Assembly: GCA_046484325.1 (NCBI GenBank)
Contig: JAWOJB010000025.1
Location: 6,835 to 70,834 of the forward strand
Length of the DNA: 64,000 nucleotides
Direction of reading: 5' to 3'
Origin: JAWOJB01 sp046484325
GTDB lineage: Bacteria > Actinomycetota > Acidimicrobiia > Spongiisociales > ZC4RG35
Part shown: in pieces, positions 8,233 to 16,107 of the stretch
Position numbering within the stretch: position 1 is the first letter of the stretch
How the letters are laid out: each line of letters starts with the position of its first letter
Notes under the pieces: model-generated
The model's input: only the letters and a program-made list of their open reading frames with translations
What the model was told of the DNA's origin: nothing
Database searches by the model: none
Position numbers and translations under genes: made by a program

Positions 8233-9381
8233 TCACAGGCCGAGCGAGCGGCCGATGATCTCCTTCATGATCTCGGTCGTGCCCCCGTAGATCGTCTGCA
8301 CCCTGGCATCCCGGTAGGCCCGGGCGATCGGGTACTCCTCCATGTAACCCCAGCCTCCGAACATCTGGAGGCAGGAGTCGATCACCCGCTTCTCCAGCTC
8401 GGTGCACCACCACTTCCCTTTCGCCGCCTCCTCGGCCGTCAACTCCCCGTCGCTGAGGGCCAGGATGGAGCGGTCGACGTATGCCCGGGCCACGTCGAGC
8501 TCGGTGCGCAGCTCCGCCATCCGGTGTTTCACGACCTGGAACGAACCGATCGGCGAGCCGAAGGCCCGGCGTTCCCGCACGTAGTCGAGCGTCCACCCGA
8601 ACGCCGCCTCGGCGTGGGCGAGGGAACCGACGGTGAGCGACAGCCGCTCCTGGGGCAGGTTCTCGACCAGGTGCACGAACCCCCGACCCTCCTCGCCGAG
8701 GAGGTTGGCGACCGGGACGTGGACGTCGTGGAAGAAGAGCTCGGAGGTGTCCTGGGCATGGAGCCCGATCTTGTCGAGGTTGCGACCGCGGGTGAACCCC
8801 TCCATCCCCTCCTCGACGACGAGCAAGCTCATCCCGGCATGGCGCCGGCTCGGATCGGTCTTCACCGCCGTGATCACCAGATCGGAGTTGATCCCGTTGG
8901 TGATGAAGGTCTTCGAGCCGTTCACGATGAAGTGGTCACCGTCGGGCACGGCGGTGGTGGCGATCCCGGCCAGGTCGGACCCGGCTCCCGGCTCGGTCAT
9001 GGCGATGGCCGACATCAGCTCCCCGGAAGCGAGCCCGGGGAGCCAGCGCTCCTTCTGCTCGTCGGTGGCGAGGTCGGTGAAGTAGGGGAGGCAGACGTCG
9101 TTGTGGAGGGTGATGCACATGCCCGACCCCATCACGTCGGCTCGCATCACCTCTTCGTCGATGACGGCGTTGAAGCGGAAGTCCCTGACCCCGCCGCCCC
9201 CGTATGCCTCAGGGACGGCCATCCCGAGCAGCCCCTGCTCCCCCGCCTTGCGGAACATTGCCTTGTCGACCCTCCCCGCCTCCTCCCAGGCCCGGTGGTG
9301 GGGAGCGATCTCCTTGTCCATGAACGAACGGGCGGTCGACCGGAAGATCTCGTGATCCTCGTCGAAGATGGTTCGTCGCAC
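8233..9381 (-). CDS. Acyl-CoA dehydrogenase, long-chain type
   Basis: FAD-dependent acyl-CoA dehydrogenase of 382 residues. Visible are the FAD/substrate signature AIAMTEPGAGSDLAGI, the linker NGSKTFITNG, and the C-terminal IYGGTTEIMKEIIG. Where medium-chain enzymes have Glu (YEGT) this protein has Gly; in long-chain and isovaleryl enzymes the catalytic Glu sits elsewhere, so activity is not excluded. The ORF is open further upstream, but GTG 9381 has a good RBS (GGGAGG, 8 nt) and yields the family-like start VRRTIFDEDHEIF. It probably heads a small operon with the SDR and MaoC genes downstream. A strong hairpin separates it from fadD. Confidence 0.92.
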   Translation of the reverse strand: MRRTIFDEDHEIFRSTARSFMDKEIAPHHRAWEEAGRVDKAMFRKAGEQGLLGMAVPEAYGGGGVRDFRFNAVIDEEVMRADVMGSGMCITLHNDVCLPYFTDLATDEQKERWLPGLASGELMSAIAMTEPGAGSDLAGIATTAVPDGDHFIVNGSKTFITNGINSDLVITAVKTDPSRRHAGMSLLVVEEGMEGFTRGRNLDKIGLHAQDTSELFFHDVHVPVANLLGEEGRGFVHLVENLPQERLSLTVGSLAHAEAAFGWTLDYVRERRAFGSPIGSFQVVKHRMAELRTELDVARAYVDRSILALSDGELTAEEAAKGKWWCTELEKRVIDSCLQMFGGWGYMEEYPIARAYRDARVQTIYGGTTEIMKEIIGRSLGL

Positions 9382-9419
9382 GGCTACGCCTCCCTCGCCG
9401 GTCCGATCGGGCCTCGGGG

Positions 9420-9457
9420 CGGCCGGTCGCACCCGCCTGGACGAGTGCGACCGGCCG
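9420..9457 (-). terminator. Strong hairpin between acyl-CoA synthetase and acyl-CoA dehydrogenase genes
   Basis: A perfect 13-bp inverted repeat (CGGCCGGTCGCAC / GTGCGACCGGCCG) with a 12-nt loop lies 16-53 bases beyond the synthetase stop codon and upstream of the acyl-CoA dehydrogenase. There is no T-tract, but many actinobacterial terminators lack one. It probably separates the two transcripts. Confidence 0.55.
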
Positions 9458-9472
9458 GTGCCGGCAGCTCGC

Positions 9473-11260
9473 TCACTCCCCGTAGAGGCCGGCGATGGCG
9501 GTGGCGAAGCGCTCCGAGACCACGGCCCGCTTCACCTTGAGGGTGGGGGTCAGCTCCCCGCTCTCCACGGCGAAGTCCGTGGGCAGGATCGTGAACTTCC
9601 TGATTGCCTCGGCCTTCGACACGGCGGCATTCGCATCGTCGACCGCCTTCTGGATCTCGGCGACGAGGTCGGGGTCCTCGACCATATCGGCGACGGTCCC
9701 GATCTTGCCCTTCTCGGTCACCCAGCGGCCGAACGCCTCGGGGTCGATGGTTACGACGGCCGCGATGAACGGCTTGCCGTCGCCCACCACCATGCTCTGG
9801 CTGACGAGCTGGTGGGCGTTGATACGGTCCTCGAGCACGATCGGGGCGACGTTCTTGCCGCCGGCGGTGACGATGAGCTCCTTCTTGCGACCGGTGATCC
9901 GCAAGAACCCCTGCTCGTCGAGCTCGCCGATATCGCCGGAGTGGAACCACCCGCTCGGCTCGATCGCAGCCGCGGTGGCCTCGGGGTTCTGCCAGTAGCC
10001 CTGGAAGACCCCGCATCCCTTGATGAGGATCTCGCCGTCGTCGGCGATCCGCACGGCCGTGTCCGGGGCAGGGCGCCCGACGGTGCCGATCTCGATCTCC
10101 CGGGGAGAGTTGTAGGTCGAGGCGGCGGTCGTCTCGGTGAGCCCGTATCCCTCGAGCACCAGCAACCCGATGCCGTTGAAGAAGTGGCCGAGGCGCTCGC
10201 CGAGGGCTGCACCGCCCGAGACCGAGTAGCGGAGGCGCTCGCCGAAGACGTGGCGGAGCTTGGAGTAGACCAGCTTGTCGAAGATCCCGTGCAGGATCTT
10301 GGTCATGAGCGGCGTGCTCCCCGACTGCTGGCCCCTCGAGTAGGCGATCGCCACATCGGCGGCCTTGTCGAAGATCTTGCCCTTGCCGTCGTCCGCCGCC
10401 TTCTGGCGGGCGCCGTTGTAGATCTTTTCGAACACCCTCGGCACTGCGAAGACGAACCAGGGCTTGGCCATCCCCAGCTCCTCGGTGAGGGCCGGGATCC
10501 CGGTCGAGTAGGCGATCCGCATCCCGTTCATCACGCACGCCACCTGGACGACCCTGGCGAAGATGTGCGCGAGAGGCAGGAACATGAGGTTCGTCTCGCC
10601 CGCCTTGATCACGTCGCCCAGGTCCTGGGAGACGTGGCGGCTGATCTGCAGGAAGTTGCCGTGCGTGATGATGCACCCCTTGGGGCGCCCGGTGGTTCCC
10701 GACGTGTACACAAGTGTGGCGAGGTCGCTCTGGGAGAGCCCGCCGGCCCGCTGCAGAACCTCGTCGTCGGTGATCCCCTGCCCGGCGGCGATGATGGCGT
10801 CGAGGCCCCCGGACTCGAGCGAGAAGTCATGGGGGCAGGTGCCCAGCGCCCCGGCCCGCTCCTTGTACACCGCCTGCAACTCGTCGGTGGCGCACACGAT
10901 GGCCTGGGCGCCGGAGTCGCCGATGATCCACTCGACCTGCTCGGCCGAGGAGGTCTCGTAGATGGTGACGGTGGCGCACCCGGCCGCCCAGATCGCGTAG
11001 TCCAGGAGGGTGAACTCGAGGCGAGTGGGCATGAAGATGGCAATCCGGCTGCCCGGCTCGATCCCGAGTGCCACGAACCCGGCCGCGATCCTCCGGACCT
11101 TCGACGCGAAATCGGCGGTCGAGACGTCGACGAAGCGGTCGCCCTCCCGGTAGGCCAGGGCTGCCCGATTGGGATGGTTCGCCTCGTGCTCCCACAACGA
11201 CGTGGTGAGGTTCTCGGCGGGATCGATCTCGGCCAGCGGTGGCCTGCTGTACTCACGCAT
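9473..11260 (-). CDS. Long-chain fatty acid--CoA ligase (FadD15-like)
   Basis: Activates long-chain fatty acids to acyl-CoA via an acyl-adenylate. The 595-residue length is typical of membrane-associated AMP-forming synthetases. Motifs are the P-loop-like LVYTSGTTGRPKGC, LPLAHIFAR, YGLTETTA and the FHSGDIGELDEQGFLRITGRKKE hinge region. The ATG has a strong RBS (GGAGGAGGAG) and TAGGCT lies upstream at the complement of 11288-11293, giving a leader of roughly 20 nt. It supplies the CoA ester that the racemase, dehydrogenases, hydratase and SDR of this block would process. The mycobacterial FadD15 type is my best match by layout; chain length is not determined. Confidence 0.93.
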   Translation of the reverse strand: MREYSRPPLAEIDPAENLTTSLWEHEANHPNRAALAYREGDRFVDVSTADFASKVRRIAAGFVALGIEPGSRIAIFMPTRLEFTLLDYAIWAAGCATVTIYETSSAEQVEWIIGDSGAQAIVCATDELQAVYKERAGALGTCPHDFSLESGGLDAIIAAGQGITDDEVLQRAGGLSQSDLATLVYTSGTTGRPKGCIITHGNFLQISRHVSQDLGDVIKAGETNLMFLPLAHIFARVVQVACVMNGMRIAYSTGIPALTEELGMAKPWFVFAVPRVFEKIYNGARQKAADDGKGKIFDKAADVAIAYSRGQQSGSTPLMTKILHGIFDKLVYSKLRHVFGERLRYSVSGGAALGERLGHFFNGIGLLVLEGYGLTETTAASTYNSPREIEIGTVGRPAPDTAVRIADDGEILIKGCGVFQGYWQNPEATAAAIEPSGWFHSGDIGELDEQGFLRITGRKKELIVTAGGKNVAPIVLEDRINAHQLVSQSMVVGDGKPFIAAVVTIDPEAFGRWVTEKGKIGTVADMVEDPDLVAEIQKAVDDANAAVSKAEAIRKFTILPTDFAVESGELTPTLKVKRAVVSERFATAIAGLYGE

Positions 11261-11332
11261 GAAGGCTCCTCCTCCGGGGGTGGCACGAGCCTACCGATTA
11301 CGAGGCCCGACCGGCCAGGGGCATCCGGCCCC

Positions 11333-12478
11333 TCAGGAGTCGCCTGCTCGCCGCGCAGTGCGCGCCTCGAGCAGGGTTTCGATCTCGCCTTCGCCGAACC
11401 CGGCCGAGGCCAGCACCTCCTCGGTGTGGGTTCCCGGTGCCGGAGGGGGGATCGGCGATCGTCGGGGATGGGCGGAGAACCGGGGCGCCGGGCCCGGCTG
11501 CTCGACGTCACCCACCGGCACGAACGTCTCACGTGCGACGAGATGGGGGTGGGCCACCGCCTCGTCCAACGACATCACGGGGGCGACGCAGGCATCGGTG
11601 CCGGCGAACACAGCCACCCATTCTTCTCGGGTCCGCCCACGAAAGGCCTCCTCGAACCTGGCTCGCAACGCCGGCCAGCCGGACACGTCGAGCTGGGCGG
11701 GCACCTCGAGCGGGTCGATCTCGAGGCCGGCGAGCAGCTCGGCGAAGAACTGCGGCTCGAGCGCACCCACCGCCATCGCCCGCCCATCGGCGGTCATGTA
11801 CGTGTCATAGAAGGGGGCGCCACCGTCCAGCAGGTTCACGCCCCGCCGATCGTGCCAGAACCCCCACGAGCGCAGCTCGAACGTCGGCTGCATCAGCAGG
11901 GCGGCGCCGTCGACCATGGCGGCGTCGACCACCTGGCCCCGACCCGAGCCCCGGGATTCGAGCAAGGCCGCCACGATCCCGAACGCCAGCAGCATGCCTC
12001 CGCCCCCGAAGTCGCCGACGAGGTTGAGCGGGGGTACCGGCCGCTCTCCCCCACGGCCGATGGCATGGAGGGCACCCGTGAGGGCGATGTAGTCGATGTC
12101 GTGCCCGGCGGTCTTCGCCAGCGGCCCGTCCTGACCCCAGCCGGTCATCCGCCCATAGACCAGTTGCGGGTTGCGCCCCAGACAGACCTCTGGGCCGAGC
12201 CCGAGGCGCTCGGCCACGCCCGGGCGGTACCCCTCGATGAGCGCATCGGAGCGCTCGACCAGACGGAGCACCACCTCCACCCCTTCGGGCCGCTTGAGGT
12301 CGATGACGATCGACCGGCGGCCGCGCCGAGACGGGTTGGGAATGGGGAGCGAGCCCTCGGAGGGCCGCTCGACCATCACGACGTCGGCACCCTGGTCGGC
12401 GAGGACCATCCCGCAGAATGGGCCGGGACCGATCCCGGCCAGCTCGACGACATGAATGCCCGAAAGGGGTCCCGACAT
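11333..12478 (-). CDS. Alpha-methylacyl-CoA racemase (CoA-transferase family III)
   Basis: Interconverts (2R)- and (2S)-methylacyl-CoA, needed because acyl-CoA dehydrogenases accept only the S form. Its 381 residues match the AMACR branch of the CaiB/BaiF fold: VELAGIGPGPFCGMVLADQGADV at the N-terminus, VDLKRPEG-like IDLKRPEG, GWGQDGPLAKTAGHDIDYIALTG with the catalytic His, and VGDFGGGGMLL with the catalytic Asp. ATG 12478 was chosen because the longer ORF upstream is antisense to malQ. AMACR next to acyl-CoA ligase and D-specific hydratase/SDR genes points to degradation of 2-methyl-branched or isoprenoid acyl chains, which is inference from context. Confidence 0.92.
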   Translation of the reverse strand: MSGPLSGIHVVELAGIGPGPFCGMVLADQGADVVMVERPSEGSLPIPNPSRRGRRSIVIDLKRPEGVEVVLRLVERSDALIEGYRPGVAERLGLGPEVCLGRNPQLVYGRMTGWGQDGPLAKTAGHDIDYIALTGALHAIGRGGERPVPPLNLVGDFGGGGMLLAFGIVAALLESRGSGRGQVVDAAMVDGAALLMQPTFELRSWGFWHDRRGVNLLDGGAPFYDTYMTADGRAMAVGALEPQFFAELLAGLEIDPLEVPAQLDVSGWPALRARFEEAFRGRTREEWVAVFAGTDACVAPVMSLDEAVAHPHLVARETFVPVGDVEQPGPAPRFSAHPRRSPIPPPAPGTHTEEVLASAGFGEGEIETLLEARTARRAGDS

Positions 12479-12490
12479 GGAGCGGGACGG

Positions 12491-12557
12491 TAGTGCGGGT
12501 GCGCCGTGCGTCGTGCGCCGTGCCCAGTGCCCTCCCCGCAGTCGGCAATCCGCACTA
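12491..12557. repeat. Degenerate heptamer array flanked by an 8-bp inverted repeat
   Basis: Five consecutive 7-bp units (GTGCGCC, GTGCGTC, GTGCGCC, GTGCCCA, GTGCCCT) occupy 12499-12533, preceded by a partial unit. The array is flanked by TAGTGCGG (12491-12498) and CCGCACTA (12550-12557). It lies in the intergenic gap between the racemase and malQ and overlaps the region where a malQ -35 element would be. Confidence 0.65.
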
Positions 12558-12561
12558 CGGG

Positions 12562-12567
12562 TACGCT
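12562..12567 (+). promoter_or_regulatory. Candidate malQ -10 box (TACGCT)
   Basis: TACGCT matches the -10 type used throughout the window. It lies downstream of the only upstream canonical in-frame start (GTG 12506), so a transcript from here could not use that GTG. With the usual 7-nt spacing the message would begin at CTG 12575. A GAGGAGG sequence follows at 12584-12590. Confidence 0.5.
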
Positions 12568-12574
12568 CACGCGG

Positions 12575-14080
12575 CTGCGGTCCGAGGAGGCCCCCATCAT
12601 CACCCGTTCCAGCGGCGTTCTGTTGCACCCGACCTCCCTGCCCGGTCAGGGCGGGATCGGCGAGCTCGGTGGCGCGGCCCACCGCTTCGTCGAGGTGCTC
12701 GCCGGCATGCGCCAGTCCTGGTGGCAGATGCTCCCCGTGGGACCGACCGGGTTCGCCGACTCCCCGTACCAGTCGCCCTCGACCTTCGCGGGCAACCCGC
12801 TCCTCGTCGACCTCGTCGCCCTCGCCGACGAAGGTCTGCTCGAGGCGGACGAGCTGGCGCCGCTCACCGGCCTCCCCATGGACCGGGTCGACTACGGCGA
12901 GGTGATCCCGATCCGGAGGGGGCTTCTCGACCTCGCCGCCGACCGATTCCTCGCCGAGCGGCGACGGCGGCGCGAGCTCGGGCGCTTCCGGGAGGCCCAC
13001 GGCCCCGTGTGGCTCGACGAGTATGCCCTGTTCGCGGCGCTCAAGCAGGCCCACGACCTGCGGGAATGGACCAGCTGGGAACCGGATCTGGTATCGAGAC
13101 AACCCGAGGCCCTCGATGCTGCCCGTCGCGAGCTCCGCACCGAGATCCGCCGCCACGAGGTGATCCAGTTTCTCTTCCGGCGGCAGTGGGCCGAGCTCCG
13201 CCGGGTCTGCGCCGCCCACGGCATCCGGCTCATCGGCGACCTGCCGATCTTCGTGGCCCACGACTCGGCCGAGGTCTGGGCCAACCCGCACCTGTTCTTC
13301 CTCGACGGAGACGGCCGGCCGACCGTGGTGGCCGGCGTGCCACCCGACTACTTCAGCGAGACCGGCCAGCGCTGGGGCAACCCGCTGTACCGCTGGACCC
13401 GGCATCGCGCCGATGGGTTCACCTGGTGGATGGCCCGGCTCCGGCACGTCTTCTCAATGTTCGACCTCGTCCGGGTCGACCACTTCCGCGGGTTCGCCGG
13501 CTACTGGGAGATCCCCGCCTCCGAGCCCACGGCCGTGAAGGGCCGATGGGTGAAGGCCCCGGGGCGCGAGCTCTTCGACGCCTGCCTGGCCGGGTTCGAC
13601 GACCTCCCGGTCATCGCCGAGGACCTGGGCGTCATCACCGAGGACGTCGAGGAGTTGCGCGACCGCTACGGATTCCCCGGCATGAAGGTCCTGCAGTTCG
13701 GGTTCGGGTTCGACAGCGAACATCACCCGGGTGCCGTGCGCGAGCGGGTGATCGTCTACACAGGCACGCACGACAACGACACCACCCTCGGCTGGTTCTC
13801 GGATCCCGCCTACGCCGAGGAACAGGCCGCCGCCCTGAAGTTCACGGACACCGACGGCTCGGAGTTCAACTGGGACCTGATGCGCGTGGCCATGGGCTCG
13901 GTGGCCGAGACTGCGATCGTGCCGCTCCAGGACGTGCTCGGACTGGGATCCGAGGCCCGGATGAACACCCCAGGCGTCCCGTCGGGAAACTGGGGCTGGC
14001 GGTTCGACTGGGAGCAGCTGACCCCCGACATCGCCGAGCGGTTCCGGGCGCTCACCGAGGAGACCGGCCGGGCCCGCTAG
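12575..14080 (+). CDS. malQ: 4-alpha-glucanotransferase (amylomaltase)
   Basis: GH77 enzyme that transfers alpha-1,4-glucan segments during maltodextrin and glycogen turnover in the cytoplasm. About 500 residues; begins near RSSGVLLHPTSLPG and contains FADSPYQSPSTFAGNPLL, the nucleophile Asp in VRVDHFRGFAGYW, the acid/base Glu in VIAEDLG, and the third acidic residue in YTGTHDNDTTLGW. The start is uncertain. The next canonical in-frame codon, GTG 12506, lies inside the heptamer array and upstream of the promoter. CTG 12575 fits the leaderless spacing, while ATC 12596 follows GAGGAGG by 5 nt. I use CTG. The gene is convergent with the rhodanese gene, with 3 bp between stops. Confidence 0.9.
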   Translation: MRSEEAPIITRSSGVLLHPTSLPGQGGIGELGGAAHRFVEVLAGMRQSWWQMLPVGPTGFADSPYQSPSTFAGNPLLVDLVALADEGLLEADELAPLTGLPMDRVDYGEVIPIRRGLLDLAADRFLAERRRRRELGRFREAHGPVWLDEYALFAALKQAHDLREWTSWEPDLVSRQPEALDAARRELRTEIRRHEVIQFLFRRQWAELRRVCAAHGIRLIGDLPIFVAHDSAEVWANPHLFFLDGDGRPTVVAGVPPDYFSETGQRWGNPLYRWTRHRADGFTWWMARLRHVFSMFDLVRVDHFRGFAGYWEIPASEPTAVKGRWVKAPGRELFDACLAGFDDLPVIAEDLGVITEDVEELRDRYGFPGMKVLQFGFGFDSEHHPGAVRERVIVYTGTHDNDTTLGWFSDPAYAEEQAAALKFTDTDGSEFNWDLMRVAMGSVAETAIVPLQDVLGLGSEARMNTPGVPSGNWGWRFDWEQLTPDIAERFRALTEETGRAR

Positions 14081-14083
14081 CCC

Positions 14084-14959
14084 TCAGCGCTCGATCGGGA
14101 CCCGAACGGCGTTGCCGTACTCGGTCCACGAGCCGTCGTAGTTGCGCACATGGGGGAAGCCCAGCAGGTACTTCAGGACGAACCACGTATGCGACGAGCG
14201 CTCGCCGATCCGGCAATACGAGATGACCTCGTCGGATGGCACCAGGCCGAGGTCGTCCTGATAGATCGCCCGGAGCTCCTCGACCGTCCGAAACGTCCCG
14301 TCGTCGGCGGCAGCCCGCTTCCACGGTACGTTGGCAGCCCCAGGGATGTGCCCGCCGCGGAGGGCGCCTTCGTTCGGGTAATCGGCCATGTGCAGACGCT
14401 CGCCCCGGAACTCCTCGGGGGACCGCACGTCGATGAGCGGCTTCCCGGCGTGGGAGTGCTCGACCGCATCGCCGAGGAAGGCCCGGATCACCGTGTCGTC
14501 CCGGGTCGGGATCGGGTACTCGATGGGCTGACGTTCGACGACCTCGGTGGTCAGGTTGCGACCCTCGGCGATCCACTTCTGCCGTCCCCCGTCGAGCAGC
14601 CGGACGTCACGATGGCCGAAGAGCGAGAAGACCCACAGGGCATAGGCCGCCCACCAGTTGAAGTTGTCGCCGTAGAAGACGACCGTGTCGTCGGCGGCGA
14701 TGCCCTTGGCAGACATCAGCGCGGCGAATGCCTCTGCCGAGACGTAGTCGCGCACCAGGGCGTCGTTGAGGTCGGTGTGCCAGTCGATCTTGACGGCACC
14801 CGGGATGTGCCCGGTTTCGTAGAGGAGCACGTCCTCGTCGGTCTCGACGACGACCAGCCCTTCGGCTTCGAGGTGCTCGGCCAGCCAGTCGGTGGAGACG
14901 AGGCGCCCGGGGTGGGCATAGGTGGAGAGCTTCTCCGATGGGTCGGTGGGCACGGGCAT
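14084..14959 (-). CDS. Thiosulfate/3-mercaptopyruvate sulfurtransferase (SseA-like)
   Basis: Rhodanese that moves sulfane sulfur from a donor to a thiol acceptor through a cysteine persulfide. The 291-residue protein has two rhodanese domains: an inactive N-terminal one (about 18-135) and a catalytic C-terminal one with the active-site loop CRIGERSS, Cys249. A strong RBS (AGGAG) lies 7 nt before the ATG. It is divergent from a SufE-like gene 75 bp away. In Mycobacterium tuberculosis SseA (Rv3283) lies beside a SufE-like gene (Rv3284), so the pair probably works together in sulfur delivery; that functional link is inference. Confidence 0.92.
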   Translation of the reverse strand: MPVPTDPSEKLSTYAHPGRLVSTDWLAEHLEAEGLVVVETDEDVLLYETGHIPGAVKIDWHTDLNDALVRDYVSAEAFAALMSAKGIAADDTVVFYGDNFNWWAAYALWVFSLFGHRDVRLLDGGRQKWIAEGRNLTTEVVERQPIEYPIPTRDDTVIRAFLGDAVEHSHAGKPLIDVRSPEEFRGERLHMADYPNEGALRGGHIPGAANVPWKRAAADDGTFRTVEELRAIYQDDLGLVPSDEVISYCRIGERSSHTWFVLKYLLGFPHVRNYDGSWTEYGNAVRVPIER

Positions 14960-15033
14960 GGCTGACTCCTGCGGTGGTGCCGGCCCAGGGTAGGTCGAAG
15001 CCGCACGAACGGGTACTGCCTACACTCGCCGAG

Positions 15034-15474
15034 GTGAGTCTTCCCCCCCGTCTCCTGCAGATCACCGAGGTCTTCGCCGAGTCTCCCAAGGAGTTCCGGG
15101 TCCAGGCCCTGCTCGACTTCGGCAGCCGGATCCCACCCCTCCCCGAGGACCTCGCCGCCGACCGGAACGGCCTCGAGCAGGTCCACGAGTGCGCGACCCC
15201 ATTCTTCCTGGCTACCCGGGTGGAACCGGATGGTGCGGTCCACATGTTCTTCGAGGCGCCTCCCGAATCCCCCACCGTCCGCGGGTTCGCCGGCATCCTC
15301 TACGCCGGTCTCGACGGCGAGCCGGCCGACACGGTGCTGGCGGTTCCCGACGACTTCTTCTACGGAATGGGGCTGGAGGAGGTCGTCACGCCGCAGCGGC
15401 TGCGGGGGATGGCGGCGATCCTGGCGCGCCTCAAGCGACAGGTCCGGGAACGCCTGCCCACGCCGTCACCCTGA
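15034..15474 (+). CDS. SufE family sulfur acceptor protein
   Basis: Accepts persulfide sulfur from a cysteine desulfurase or sulfurtransferase. The 146-residue protein is the usual SufE size, with the active Cys in HECATPFF (about residue 54) and the family segments FVQALLDFGSRIPPLPE-like at the N-terminus and GFAGILYAGLDG in the middle. GTG 15034 was chosen because TACACT (15021-15026) lies 7 nt upstream and the longer ORF has no conserved sequence before it. Divergent from the rhodanese gene, its likely partner. No SUF operon is in the window. Confidence 0.9.
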   Translation: MSLPPRLLQITEVFAESPKEFRVQALLDFGSRIPPLPEDLAADRNGLEQVHECATPFFLATRVEPDGAVHMFFEAPPESPTVRGFAGILYAGLDGEPADTVLAVPDDFFYGMGLEEVVTPQRLRGMAAILARLKRQVRERLPTPSP

Positions 15475-15487
15475 TCCGCCGCGGATG

Positions 15488-15862
15488 TCATTCGAGAGGA
15501 TGTGAGCGCCGCCCTCGCCGGGCGTCGATCGCCACCAGCACCAGCCCTGCGAGCCCCAGCAGCAGGCCAGCCACGGTGGCCGGATCGGGGCTGGAGACGA
15601 GCACGGTCGCCGCTCCCATCACCACGACGACCTGGAGCGCCGCCACCAGACCACGGCCTCCCGGACGCCGCCGCCACCACCACACCGCTACGCCGAGCGT
15701 CACGATGCCGAACCCGGCAGGCATCGCGGCAGACGACCACGGGATGAACCCGGGTGTGATCGAGCCGCCGATCGTCACGGTCAGCACCGCCACCGCGAGC
15801 GCACCCACCGCCTCAACCAGCAGCAACGCCATCAGCGCCGGACGAACCCATCGACCGTCCAT
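15488..15862 (-). CDS. Small membrane protein, unknown function
   Basis: A 124-residue protein with about four transmembrane helices (around 8-30, 40-62, 72-92 and 96-112) joined by short loops, with an Arg-rich WWWRRRPGGR loop on what should be the cytoplasmic side and a basic C-terminus. No conserved family was recognised. Codon use and third-position GC match the neighbours, so it is probably a real gene. It is followed on the minus strand only by the convergent SufE gene, and it may be co-transcribed with the 65-residue membrane protein upstream. Confidence 0.65.
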   Translation of the reverse strand: MDGRWVRPALMALLLVEAVGALAVAVLTVTIGGSITPGFIPWSSAAMPAGFGIVTLGVAVWWWRRRPGGRGLVAALQVVVVMGAATVLVSSPDPATVAGLLLGLAGLVLVAIDARRGRRSHPLE

Positions 15863-15909
15863 GGCCTCAGGGTGACCGATTCACGGCCACCAGGCCGCAG
15901 CCGGGCGAC

Positions 15910-16107
15910 TCATCCGGCCCGGGGACGGCGTCGCGCCCACGCCACCGTGACGGCCAGCAGGAGGGCCGTGACCGGCAGGATCCACACGATCCAGCCCAAC
16001 CACCAGAAGGCGGCGGCGACCAGGGCGATGCCGAGCACGAGGAGGGCGACGTCGAGAAGGCCGATCCGCGTACCCGAGCCGGCGGTCTCCGGTGCCGGGC
16101 CCGTCAT
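15910..16107 (-). CDS. Small two-helix membrane protein, unknown function
   Basis: Sixty-five residues with two hydrophobic helices (about 16-36 and 39-58) and a positively charged C-terminus. Its ATG overlaps the stop of the upstream SDR as ATGA, which argues that it is translated by coupling and is a genuine gene. No family recognised. Confidence 0.65.
   Translation of the reverse strand: MTGPAPETAGSGTRIGLLDVALLVLGIALVAAAFWWLGWIVWILPVTALLLAVTVAWARRRPRAG

Noticed and set aside
7498..9540. Long plus-strand ORFs across 4-12 kb
   Set aside because: All are shadows of the minus-strand lipid genes, which have clear catalytic motifs and RBSs.
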